From Paratinospora sagittata (Eukaryota > Streptophyta > Magnoliopsida > Ranunculales > Menispermaceae): a DNA stretch of 64,000 bases. Made by a program: the position numbers and the translations under genes. The stretch covers positions 58,597,683 to 58,661,682 of the forward strand of contig CM069590.1 in NCBI GenBank assembly GCA_035771175.1, given 5' to 3'. Of the stretch, positions 37,058 to 48,869 are shown one piece after another; within the stretch, counting starts at the first letter, position 1, and each line of letters begins with the position of its first letter. The notes beneath the pieces are model-generated. The model was given only the letters and a program-made list of their open reading frames with translations, was not told the origin of the DNA and did not search any database.

Positions 37058-39842
37058 ACATATAGAAAAAATCTGTCGGCATGCTAGGTTCTTTATCAAA
37101 GCATGCAAATATGTAGACATGTAATAGTTACTACTGTTGCTGATGGAGATTTTCTTTAGTAAGACTATCCGTTAATTATTGTTCAAGTACTATTTCATGC
37201 TATATGATCAAGAAGAATGTATATATTGCGATTGTGAACATGGATGCAGTGATGTTGTTGCTTTGCTCATCAACATATTATAGAGAAATGTTTTTACGGC
37301 CTAAAATTTATAGCTCTTTATTTGATCCATACATGCTCTTTATTTTCCTTAAGGGATATATATCTAGCCTTTATGTCGAATTTATATTTAGTTTGTGAAG
37401 AGATTGCATTGCTGATTGCCCTCTAATATTTATATATATGTAAATTCCAATGAAGTTTTAATTTAGAACAAAAAAGAAAGAAAGAAAAATACTATAGTCC
37501 CATTTTTGCTACTGAAAAGATTAAGAAACTTGTTGAGGTTTAAAATCAGAGATATATATACCTTTGTATTATGAAAAACTTAATTAACTCTTATATATGG
37601 ATGAAGATTTCTTATTATCTTGCACGATATTTTGTAATGTGTGTTTGTTTGGAGCTGGGCTTTGAAAATTTAAGAATCAATATTCTGTCACAGAAAATAA
37701 TTTTGAAGAAGAAGACAGGTGAACAGGTTATTGTTAGAATTAATTTGTCCTTTTGCCGTTAGGTTTTATCCTATTGTTGTTGGGATTTCTCACAGGTCTT
37801 TTAACTCATAGTTGTACGCCTTCAGAGTGCTTCAGTACGTGATCATTGTATTAATTGACAAGATATTCTTTATTTATCTATCTTTTAATGAAATGGAAAC
37901 GTTGACAAAAAAGAAAAAGAAAAAGGGAATTAATTTGTTGCAAAAATCGAAAAAGAGACAACATGTGGCCAAAGAAAAGAAGAGTAGGAGAGAGACGGAA
38001 TAGAGTGGAAATCAATACAATGCATGTATCAGTTATTGAAGCAATGTTGTGTGTTTCATATATACTAGTAAATGTGGCGCAAGCCGCCAAATATTTCTAG
38101 ACTTCGTATACATTTGATGATGTATGTTTTCATGACTTCAATCATTCTGTCTCTGATTTGTTCTCATACATATTACCCAAGAACCTCTTTTTTTTCCTTT
38201 CTTTTATCATCATCATCATCTTTATCTTCTTCTTCGATAAATCTTCAAGCAAAACTGTCTTTGTCAGAATAGAAGAAGAAAAGATGTTTTTCTAGAAGAG
38301 AAGTAAAAGAAAAGATGTATATGAGGTGGGCGTGATCTAGCTGTATATATATACTATTTTGATGAAATCTTATATAATATATATAAGACAAAAACGTTTT
38401 AATAATCCTTATATTTGACGCTATCAGAGTTGGTGAGACACGTGTGGCTCCCACAATTTCACGACTGGACCAGTTTAGAAATTTAATCTATCTCAATCAC
38501 CTGTAATTAACGATAAACATCCACATCATCCATTTCTTTTAACACCCATATCTTCTTTATTAAATTGGGTTACCTTTTATTTTCCTTTTTTGTTTATAGT
38601 ATATATATAGTTATAAAATTTTAACATATGATTTTCAATTGTAAACAACACAGAGTAATAATGAAGTCATAGAAGCCCTTTCAAAAAGCTAGAGGGAGAA
38701 TAATGAAACTAAAGAGAAAAAGCTATTGATGAAAGCCCTAAGAAAGTGAAAGAAAAACACAGCATGTGAACGGAGAGACTGCAAAACTTTTCTCAGCTTT
38801 TCTCTTTCAAACCGGTCTACGTAGAGAAACTGGTCAAGGTTGCGACGCTCGAGCCCACTACTAGCTCTTACCGCGCTTAACGATTTCATCGGTCAGCTTA
38901 TAGCTTCACGACCCTTCTTCGACTACTACTTTTCCAACACATGTTGACATGACACTTTACACGTAAGTTGGTTTGCTCGTCTTTCAAAGACGACCTTCTC
39001 GGAGAAGGATGAATGGTCAACAAAAAGAAAAAAAATACAAAATAAGTTTACAGCTAAAATCCTTCACTGAGGAAAAAGATTTATGTCGTAGGACCTAATA
39101 CAAACAATAACCTGTTCACCTGTCTTCTACTTCTTCAAAATTATTTTCTGTGTCAGAGCATATTGATTCTTAAATTTTCAAAGCCCAGCTCAAAACAAAC
39201 ACACATTACAAAATATCGTGCAAGATAATAAGAAATCTTCATCCATATATAAGAGTTAATTAAGTTTTTCATAATACAAAGGTATATATATCTCTGATTT
39301 TAAACCTCAACAAGTTTCTTAATCTTTTCAGTAGCAAAAATGGGACCATAGTATTTTTTTTTTCTTTCTTTTTTTGTTCTAAATTAAAACTTCATTGGAA
39401 TTTACATATACATATATATATATATATTAGAGGGCAATCTCTTCTCAGACTAAATATAAATTTGACATAAAGGCTAGATATATATCCCTTAAGGAAATAA
39501 AGAACATGTATGGATCAAATTTCTTATCAATCAACATAGTACTAAAATGATCCAAGATATGTATCCAACCTGACGTATGGTTTTAGCTATAAATTTTAGT
39601 CCGTAAAAATATTTCTCTATAATATGTTGATGAGCAAAGCAACAACATCACTGCATCCAGGTTCACAATAGCAATACATACATTCTTCTTGATCATATAG
39701 CATGAAATAGTACTTGAACAATAATTAACGAATAGTCTTACTAAAGAAAATCTAAATCAGCAGCAGCAGCAACCATTACCTATCTACTTATTTGCATGCT
39801 TTGATAAAGAAGCTGGCATGCCGACAGATTTTTTCTATATGT
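37058..39842. other. Tail-to-tail spacer between copies G and H
   Basis: About 37060-37760 and 39050-39842 are inverted copies of one another (the 3' flank of the family). The middle, about 37880-39050, is unique. Its short minus-strand reading frame at 38689-38889 starts MKSLSAVRASSGLERRNLDQ and ends in low-complexity hydrophobic sequence; I do not recognise it. A block near 37920-37975 resembles 13895-13940 beside copy A. Confidence 0.65.
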
Positions 39843-42280
39843 TTATACCAACGACACGAACTGCCAACCTGCTGCAAACAGCAAGGCTATCTCCATAACG
39901 GTTGAAGCAGAAGTAAGTAGGATTGTCACCTTAAGAACAAACACCTTTCCTTGGAAGTTTTCCTTGCTAGTTGATAACATGAACAAAATTACACCAAGAG
40001 AAATGTTTACTATTGCTGAAGCAAAGGAAGGTTTCAAAAAAAATGTTTTGGTGGACGAAGCAACCGCATTGTTTGCCGTAAACACTTGAAAGAGATTGAC
40101 TGCTGTAGCTATAGCATTTGGAGCGACAACCAATGAAGTTGGCATAACCAAATACTTGACAACCTTAAGCCCAATCTTCTGTAAGTACTTGAGTAAGTCG
40201 TCATTTGTATCAGCCAATCCATTAGTAATTGCTGTCTGCATCTACCACAATTAATTATTAAAAGTAATTCAAATGTACTTCTAATTATTTATTAACGCAA
40301 CTGATGAGGAAAGACTTAATAATGAACAAACTATAAAGGCATTTTTATTTTTTTAACATATCGTGCTTGGAAAGAGAATAAAATCAGTCATAAAGGCTAT
40401 TAAAATGTTGTAATTAACAATTTGATATCTATCAATCTTAAATAAGTTGGATTTTGAACTCTTACTATATATCTCCACTACTAAATTATCTAGCTACCAT
40501 TCTGTATTCATCTTTAGACACAACTACCCCTTTGAATCACACATCCGGGATTGTTCGGCAGGAAATTCTTCTAAGTAATTTAACAATTAACAACAATATT
40601 AGAAACAAAAAAAAAAAAAAAAATCTCTGATTGAGAGAACAATATGAGATCGTGATGTGTAGGCAAATAGTAGAACACAGTAAAACGGTTCACAAGAAAC
40701 ATTTCTAAAAAGAAATAAAAAAAAAAAATTGCAGTAGTCTTCCATGTACAAGTTATTATTGACTTAAATTAATGATATGTGGGTACAAGGGCAGACATGA
40801 TAGATGCGGATAGGACACACACATATATATTACCTGATCCGCCTGTACTGTTGGTGGAGTTTCTCTAATATTAATCTCCGAAAGTTCTATTTCCCTAGAC
40901 TCATCATTTCCATGAGATTCATCAATCTCAGATTGTACACCCTATTTATAGCAAAAAATAATAAGAATCAGAAAAAAGTTAGATTAATTAAGAAGGTAGC
41001 CGGCGGCTAGATTGATGAAGAAAACCTTTCAAAAATTTAATAAAAAAAAAAAAGATCAAGAAGAAGAAGAAGAAGACATTAAGCACAGTTTCTGTTACCT
41101 CCAGCGGCTAGATTGATGAAGAAAACCTTTCAAAAAATTAATAATAATAATAAAAGATCAAGAAGAAGAAGAAGAAGACATTAAGCACAGTTTCTGTTAC
41201 CTTCAGCGCTAGATTGATCAAGAAAACCTTTCAAAAAATTAATTAAAAAAAGATCAAGAAAAAGAAAAAGAAAAAGAAGAAGAAGAAGAAGAAGAAGAAG
41301 AGGACATGGAAGGGTTAGGCACAGTTTCAGTTACCTCCGGCGGTTAGGTTGATCAAGAAAACCTTTCAAAAAATTAATAAAAAAAAAGACCAAGAAAAAG
41401 AAAATGAAGAAGAAGAGGACATGGAGGGGTTAAGCACAGTTTCTTACCTCCGGCAGCTAGATCGATCAGTAAACCTTTCAAAAAATTAATTAATAAAAGA
41501 TCAAGAAAAAGAAAATGAAGAAGAAGACATGGAAGGGTTAAACACAGTTTCTGTTACCTCCGTTGGCTAAATTGATCAAGAAAACCTTTTAAGAAATTAA
41601 TTTTAAAAAAAAAGACCAAGAAAAAGAAAATGACGAAGAAGAAGAGGACATGTCCGGCGGCTAGATTGATCAAGAAAACCTTTCAAAAAATTAATAAAAA
41701 AAGATCAAGAAGAAGAAGAAGAGGACATGGAGGGGTTAAGCACAGTTTCTGTTACCTCCGCCTCCAGATCTGGGGGAACTGGGTTGAAGCGTCGCCTCAC
41801 ACGAAAGGAAAGATATGACCACGCCTTCGTTATGAAATTCCCATTGTTAGAACGGCCGTATGTTCCATTCCCTGAGATATTGAAACATATTTAGAAATTT
41901 TTTTTTTTTTTTGAGAGGGAGATATATATATATAATATCTTTTAACGAAGAAACTATAAGATCGATACATCTGCAAGGCTAAGCAATTATTTCAATAATA
42001 ATTAAAAAGAAAAAAACTTGATGGCATTCCGAAGAGCACGGTGGCCGAAGCTGGTTGGCCAATAGGAAGACAATCTTGTTTTGGGGTTTAGGGTTTACCA
42101 CCAGACAGCACATGATTGCAAATCCAAAAGGGATTATTTTGTCCTAACAATATTCCAAAAGAAACACATGCAAGAAGGTTTCTAATGGGTTCCTTCTGCT
42201 CAAGTTAAATCCAATCAGTACTTCCAACAAAATTAATAAAAAGTGATACCTGAGTTAATGTCGGAAGAGGAGGTCGACAT
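39843..42280 (-). CDS. Copy H: intact member of the small membrane-protein family, 217 aa
   Basis: Function unknown. Proposed exons (minus): 42280-42250 (MSTSSSDINS), 41871-41756, 40941-40834 and 40241-39843. Intron phases 1, 0 and 0 agree; all ends fit GT-AG; 217 codons are open. Exon 2 is basic and Pro-rich (SYLSFRVRRRFNPVPPDLEA). Exon 3 is acidic (EIDESHGNDESREIELSEIN, then RETPPTVQ). Exon 4 gives a hydrophilic lead (NGLADTNDDLLKYLQKIGLK) and three predicted membrane segments at about 112-135, 158-175 and 190-217, with a Thr/Ala/Asn-rich loop after the first and a Lys-rich loop (TSKENFQGKV) after the second. The C terminus is WQFVSLV. A soluble acidic/basic N-terminal part plus a three-helix membrane part is inferred. 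Of all copies this one alone keeps every exon of this four-exon model. Confidence 0.68.
40998..41755 (-). repeat. Tandem ~100-bp units with 9-nt blocks between splice-like sites, intron 2 of H
   Basis: About seven units repeat every 94-134 bp. Each reads (minus) gaaaggttttcttgatcaatctag, a short block, gtaacagaaactgtg, then a CT-rich stretch. Blocks: 41660-41652 CCGCCGGAC (no donor), 41566-41558 CCAACGGAG, 41456-41448 CTGCCGGAG, 41343-41335 CCGCCGGAG (acceptor AA, dead), 41208-41201 (8 nt), 41107-41099 CCGCTGGAG, and a last block near 41010 with no donor. The end of exon 2 (GAGGCGGAG/gtaacag) matches the block-donor junction, so the array looks like repeated copies of that exon end plus intron. 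Confidence 0.85.
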
Positions 42281-45200
42281 GCTAAATCCAAAGCTCTATC
42301 TCAAACCAAGTCTAACGATAATTAAAACCAAAACACAACACTAATTAGATTTCGAGAAGAAGAAGAAAAAGAAGAAGAAGGGGGTTAGATCTGGAAATGA
42401 GATATTAAATATGAAATAAACAAATTTTTAAATGACATGATTGCAACATCTCTTGGGAGAAATTTCTTATCTTCTTCCTTGGCAACAACTTCCTTACTTT
42501 TTGAGGTGGTGTGTGAACGCAAATGCAAATTACTATTACAAATGAGAAATGTTAAATAAATTGAAATTATAACACCAAATGCCTATTACATATTAAGCTC
42601 TTAATTTGGGTTAAGTAAAGGCAACTATATAAAGAATTAAATATATTTGTCGTGTCTAAAAAGTGTGTTCTTAAAGCATTATCCTTAAATATATGACATT
42701 AATGAAGTAATTAAGTTGAATTCTCAAGCTTGTGACATATTTTCCAATATTATATATTGTTTTTTTAAGATAAAAATATTTTTGTATTCTGTCTTTTTTA
42801 TTTTTCTTTATGAAAAGAAGAAAAAAATTAATTATAAAAAACATCTTCTTTTTGTCTTTCCTATAAGCAAAAGCATGTTTTTAGATTATGAAATTGTTTA
42901 TTTATTTATTTATATATTATTCATTATTCTTTAAACTTTTTAATTTTTATGGGTTGATGATAATTATACTTTTGAATCATAAAATTATTTTTATTTCTTT
43001 CTTTATGGGCAACGGAATATGTAAGTAACTTTTGAATTGAAAAATTATTTCTTAAATAGTTTTTTATTTATGATGTACTCAAATTCACTAGTCATTATTA
43101 GTCAAAAATAAATAAAAATGAAAAAATAATTTTATGACTTCATAAGGGGTATTATTTAGCCACTTAGTAGAATAATTGATAAAATAAGAGTAATGCTAAC
43201 CAAAATATACATTTCAATGGTGCTAAATAGTAAAATCTAAAAAAAGCAAACTGAGATTACTAATTGGGTTCACTCAACATAATTAACGATTAATTTAAGG
43301 AACAAATTAACTTTAACTTAAGTTAAAAGGCTATTATGTAATAAATGCAACAAATCTGACGTCGCAAAGGTCACATCAGATTTGTGGCATTTGGTCTGCC
43401 AATTTCAAGTTGTATATATAGCATTCCTCTTATAAAATTTTGATTTGGCTTGTAGCTAATTAGTGAAATAAAATATTTAATTATTGATTTGTGTTTCTTC
43501 CTCTCTTTCTCCTTCTTCTATTTCTATTAACATGGTCTCGTGATACATGTGCCTCGAATCTGTCATGGATTGTTTTTTAAATTTGTTTTCTTCACCTTCG
43601 TTCCTTCTATTCTACTGCCTCTCTTTTGTATGTTATTGTTACCATAGCATGCTTCAATAAAAACGAAATCTTCACATAATCAATCAATAATAATTAAGAA
43701 AAACTTAGTATTTGTTAAAAAATTGAATTGGAATTAACTAAAGATATTTATATTTAAAATATTTGTATTTAAATGCATGAAGGCCGCAAGGAAAAAAAAA
43801 TTATAATTTGTGTCATCATAGTTTGGATATTCATCATGATGTAATATATCATGCAAACCAATTCCATATAAGCTCGATATATGGCAGGTTAGTCAAATGT
43901 CCGGGAACAAATTAATACATTGATGCAGAGATGTACATTGTAGGTGACCAGGCACACGAGTTTCTTGTATGATCATCAATAACTAATAAACCCAATATTT
44001 ATAATATTCCTCATCATATATATTAATATAAATATGATACGACACAAAAAGAATATGCTTTTGAATAAGTTATAGTCATAAAATGGAGGCCTAACAATAT
44101 ATATCAAACTACTACTAACATTTCTCCTCACATACTATCCCATCTTGTGGTTAACTAAAAGAAACAACTATCAATTATGTAAATAGAAAACATACAGCTT
44201 GTGGAGAGCTAGAAGAAAAAGAAAAAAAAAACGTACAACTATCAATGAAAAAATAGAGAACATGAAAATATTAATATCAAGATTTAAACCCACGACCTCT
44301 TACAAAATCAAACCTCTAATATCTTATTAGAAAGCCACCTAATCTAAAAGGTATATATGACATGAGAGGCCTAAATTTATATATCAAGCTGTTATTAAAA
44401 TAATTATCTTCACAAATTAATAGCAATAATCTCGAGATTTTATTAATATCAAGATTTTATTCTCCCTTCTTCTTTTTTTTTCTTTTTTCTTTTTGTATTC
44501 TTTTGTTGGCGTCGTCCATCCATTCAAGCGAACCTTTTAGATGGATAGGTAGGTGAGTTAGAGACGGCGAGAGGTTGGGATAAGGAAGAGATCACAAAGA
44601 ACAAAAAGACAAGGCAGAAGGAATCTTGACTTGGCAAGTCCTCTTGTTCGATGGTCTTTAATAGGGTGTAAAGTTGGGCTGGGTTTAAGCCAAATTAAAA
44701 CTCAATCTAAATTAAATAGTTCAGATTAGGAAAAATAAAATTCAACATGAACCAAACTAACTCTTTAACTCAACCCAACCCAAACTAGTTCGGGTTAGGT
44801 TGGGTTGGTCATTAGGTTAAGATGAGTTTGAATTTATTTTTTTTTCAAGACGATGACAAACTTTAGAAGAAGAAGAAAAAAAAAAAATAGCAGATCGAAG
44901 GAGAACGGGTGAGAAGTTTGATGTAGAAGGCAAAAAAAACGTTGCAATTTGAGTTTGAGTATTTAGTAGTTTCGTTAATTTCATAATTTGGTAACTTTAG
45001 GAAATAAGAGATTTAAAGTTAATGTTAAGTTCAATTCGGGTTGGTTCGAAGGGTGTCAACCTATGACCCAATTCAAACCGTTCGAATTGAAATTTTTGAG
45101 CTAAACCCAAACCCAAACCCAAACACCTAGATATATTAATCTAACCCAACCCATTGGATTGTAGTCGGTTCGATCAGATTGATTAGGTTGGCTTACACCC

Positions 45201-46655
45201 TTATTCATTAATCATCGTTAAGTCATAGTTTCACACTAAATTCTCAAGAAATCTCAAAAAAGTCAAACTGATTAAGGCCAACGGTAGGAGAGATCAATTT
45301 ATCATGTTACAGTTGCTCAAAATTGTTATCTTCTTTATGAAAGATTTCTAATTTTCTTTTTAATTAAAAAGTGTTTTCTTAACCCTATATCTTGAGGTGT
45401 AGAATAATAAGCCAATCAGAATGCAAATGGAACATAGTTCAGCTAGTTCTTGCGCCTCCCTTCGTGCCCTGAAGAGTTCAAGTCTCCGTTCTTAAAGTAA
45501 AAATATATTGTTCGTTGTTATGAGCAGCCAATTCAAATAAGTTGATACTTATTATCAGTCAAAATTATACTTAATTCATATTTTTTTCGATAAAATCTGG
45601 ATTTTATTTGTTAATATGAAAGCAAAAGTAACTTTTCATTTCTAGTTAAAATATTAGTGCACAATTATTTAAAAGAGTAGTTAAATAGATCCCATTAATA
45701 AACTATTTACACTCCAATTACTAACACAATCTCATCCTAACATATATACATTCTTCCTACCCAAGCCAAAAATAAAAAAATTTTAAACTATCCTTCCCCC
45801 AATTTACCCCACCGTTCGTTCATGCTTCTTCTTCTCTTCCATTTTTTCTTCTTCAGAACTCTTCCTTTTCCCTATCTTTTAATTTTAAAGCCTATTATTT
45901 TTATCTTTTTATCTTAGTTAGAAAAATATTAGAGGTAGGGAAGTATCGTTTGGGCTCCATTTGCAGTGAATTGTCACTCGTCATCTTAAAAATAATTTTG
46001 ACATTTGATCTTTTGAATCTGTAAGAACGGCATGTTTTAATGATTTATTTTATTTTTATTTACTTTTATTCATGAAATGAAATATTTATGAGTGTTTTTT
46101 AATTGTTTTGCCCAAAAAATAGACAAGAACAAAGCTCGTCCTCAAGGTTGACCCTTTTATTTTTCTTTTATTTTTATTATTATCACATATCATATTGCAT
46201 TAAGATACATTTCGTGACAATTTTGACATATTTTCATCCATTCAGAGCTAATTTAGGCTGAGGAGCATCATTCCCCTCTCATTACTCTCGTGTGGGGTAC
46301 GAGTGGGGTATGACATCCCACCGCCTAAATGAGCTCGAACTAAGTGTAAATATGACAAAATTATCATGAAATACATTATAATACAATATGATATATAAAA
46401 AAGAAAAAAAGAAAATAAGAAAATAAGAGGGTCAGTCGTCAGTCGGACGTGACCGACATGGCCGACCCTACTGTACAAGGGTCGGCCTCGATGATTTTTT
46501 ATATAAAAGATCATTTTAGTAATTACTGTTAAAAGTATTTAAAAAATTATATAAAATAAATTGAGTGAAATGCAGATAGTCCCTTAAGAGAATTTTTGTA
46601 TGATTAAAATAAAATATTGTTATATGAAAAAATAAAACGGTGCTGTTGCCAATAC
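42281..46655. repeat. Segmental duplication, right copy, plus ~1-kb dispersed repeat
   Basis: The block 42190-46080 is the second copy of 31505-35265 and forms the upstream region of copy H. Its last part overlaps the dispersed repeat also found at 19615-20660 (match about 45645-46655). A GAA-rich tract at 42355-42380 lies in the likely 5' UTR of H. An extra segment near 43768-43915 is absent from the left copy. No gene other than H exon 1 is seen. Confidence 0.8.
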
Positions 46656-47754
46656 GATGAATTAAAAAAAAAGAAAAAAAGTGAGTAAGTAATGATGGAT
46701 AACTACTAAATCAAGACCATTTTGTTTTCTTAAAAGTGAGTAATAATTAATTAGATAAAATTATAATTTTTTTTCTTTGGGGACAAGGACAGTTTTGAAA
46801 ATGCAAAGGAAGGTTGATTTGAAAAATAAGAAAGAGAAGATGAGGAAGATGGGCAAAATTGGAAGAAAAAAGAAAGAGGAAGCAGGGAAAATCTTTAACG
46901 CTGTTATGAGAACATGATTGGGGAAAACCAAAAACCCATGTTTTTCTCCCAACAAATTCTGGCATAGGTGTCGTCCGGACTCTTCACTCACAAATTGGCG
47001 AGGTACAACTTTTTTGTATATATTAATTTATCAAAGTATATAGAAAATTAAAACGCATTTTACTAATATAACAAAACTAAATACATCACAATAATTTGTA
47101 TTTTTGTGAGAATGATGAATTTGAGAAAATGATAATTTTTTTTTAGTACATTTTTGTATTATGAAAAGACGCATGCCACTCTGTCATTAGATGCTGAATG
47201 ACATAGTCGTATAATTTTTTTTTAAAGTTTTTTCTTTTATTCAAAAAAAAAATAGATAAATGGACTTTTTTCATTTCGTAACGTATGTGCATTCACATAA
47301 ATTATAATTGTGATTACTTTTTTTAATCATTTAAAAAATTAGACTATTTAATGGGGGCTAACCGACTAACCCAACCGACCTGATCTGATTTTACCCCTAT
47401 TTCTATCAATTTGAACCCAACCGACCTGATTCGATTTCACCTCTGCTTCTATTAATTTGAACCACATATTATCTGTGACACATAAATATCACTAGAAAAA
47501 AAATACATGAAACTCAATTTTTTTTAGAAAAAATAGTAAAATAATAATACATTAATCTTTTTATTTTAAAACTTTTATTTATTATTAATAATAATACTTT
47601 TTTAGGTGCTTGCATGGGAGAATTAATCCCATCAGAATAACTTGCATTTTTTTTATTTTTATTTTTATCATTATGTTAATTTTTCAGTTTATTTTTATAC
47701 ATTATATTATGTGGGTTTTTGCAGATCCACGCGCGTAATTGGCCACCTCATCTA
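46656..47754. other. Intergenic DNA
   Basis: No supported gene. A short tandem repeat at about 47370-47460 has two units of roughly 60 bp built around ccaacccgacctgatt-like sequence. The rest is AT-rich. Confidence 0.55.
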
Positions 47755-48070
47755 CCGATTAGAACCGCATATTATTTTATTTTAGCGCATAAAAACCGAA
47801 CCCTTCTTTCACCTAACTATTTTAACTCAATTAACCCACTTCATGAAATCCGGTCCCCCTCTGCCACTTTCGCGTATCGTTTGTTAGGCTAACAATGTCC
47901 AAAATTAAGGGAGGCAATTTGGGCTGTATGTCATGGGCTTCATCCGAACTACCTTGCTAAGCCAAATTTAAACTTGGGCCTGACTTAACTTTTTGATTGT
48001 TGGCAATCATAAAGCTAGCTAATAAGGGATTAGACATGGTCAAGGAATGGTGGTGGCTACTCTAGCAAAG
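47755..48070 (-). repeat. Inverted copy of the block upstream of copy G
   Basis: This is the mirror of 35640-35960 and includes the segment also seen at 20657-20873. It shows that the G/H inverted duplication originally reached this far and that the DNA between 41.8 and 47.7 kb has no counterpart on the G side. Confidence 0.75.
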
Positions 48071-48763
48071 AGAATTAGCATGTTAGCTCTGTTTTTTTTC
48101 TTTTCTTTTTTGGGTGGGGGGCAATGCTTCAGTGGATAACCAGGCAAAACTAGGGTCTTTCAAATGCCACACGAAATGCATCAACCATCAGAAGATGACA
48201 AATACTCTTGAAGAAGCACAAGATGATTGTTGTTAATTGTTTCCAGATTAGCCAGCCAGGGTATTTGAACATTTATTACCTTATCTGAGAGTGTGTATCG
48301 GATCTCAAATTCTCATTTCTGGTGGATAATTAAGGAGATAACAATCTTTAAGGAATTTTCCAAGAGGGGGATGTGTTGGAGGCCTCACTTGCATGCAATT
48401 TCTTTTCTAATGTTATTTTATCTATTATAAAATTAAATAAACAAATAGAAAAAAAAAAGGAAATTCATTATTTCGTATCAAGCTTTGATTAGCGAATTGG
48501 CTTTACACCTTGACCTAGTTCCTACCTTGAACCAAAGCGGTAGCGTAATCCAACTCAATTAAGACCTTAATGAATTACGGGTAAGTCTGGGCCCATTATT
48601 TTATGAGTAAGGCTAGGCTTGGGATGAGTTAGGCCGCTGGCCCAAATTTGCAAGAATCAAAATCGTCATTTTCCTTCATGTTTGTTTCCAGAGTGCTTTC
48701 TCCTCGACCGTTTCTTGCTTCTTTCTTTCGTCTGTGTCTTTCAACATTTGCAGGAGCCAGAGA

Positions 48764-48868
48764 TGGCCGCTGACTCTGAGGAAGCGAAGCCCGTGAAGGA
48801 GGAAAATGGGAAGAACGCCATGAGGAAAGTCTCGTCTCTGTGTTTAAAGATAAGAAGAAAAAACCCAT
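48764..48868 (+). other. Short open frame of 35 codons, doubtful
   Basis: ATG at 48764 follows tgcaggagccagag and opens MAADSEEAKPVKEENGKNAM, then RKVSSLCLKIRRKNP. A +1 shift after GKNA would read EESLVSVFKDKKKKPIG, which looks more protein-like, so this may be the frameshifted 5' end of a retrocopied gene. I do not recognise the source. Confidence 0.25.
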
Positions 48869-48869
48869 A

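Noticed and set aside
40998..41755. Regular ~100-bp repeats that superficially look like a CRISPR-like array
   Set aside because: This is plant nuclear DNA, unit length varies from 94 to 134 bp, the whole unit is repetitive without unique spacers, and it lies inside an intron.
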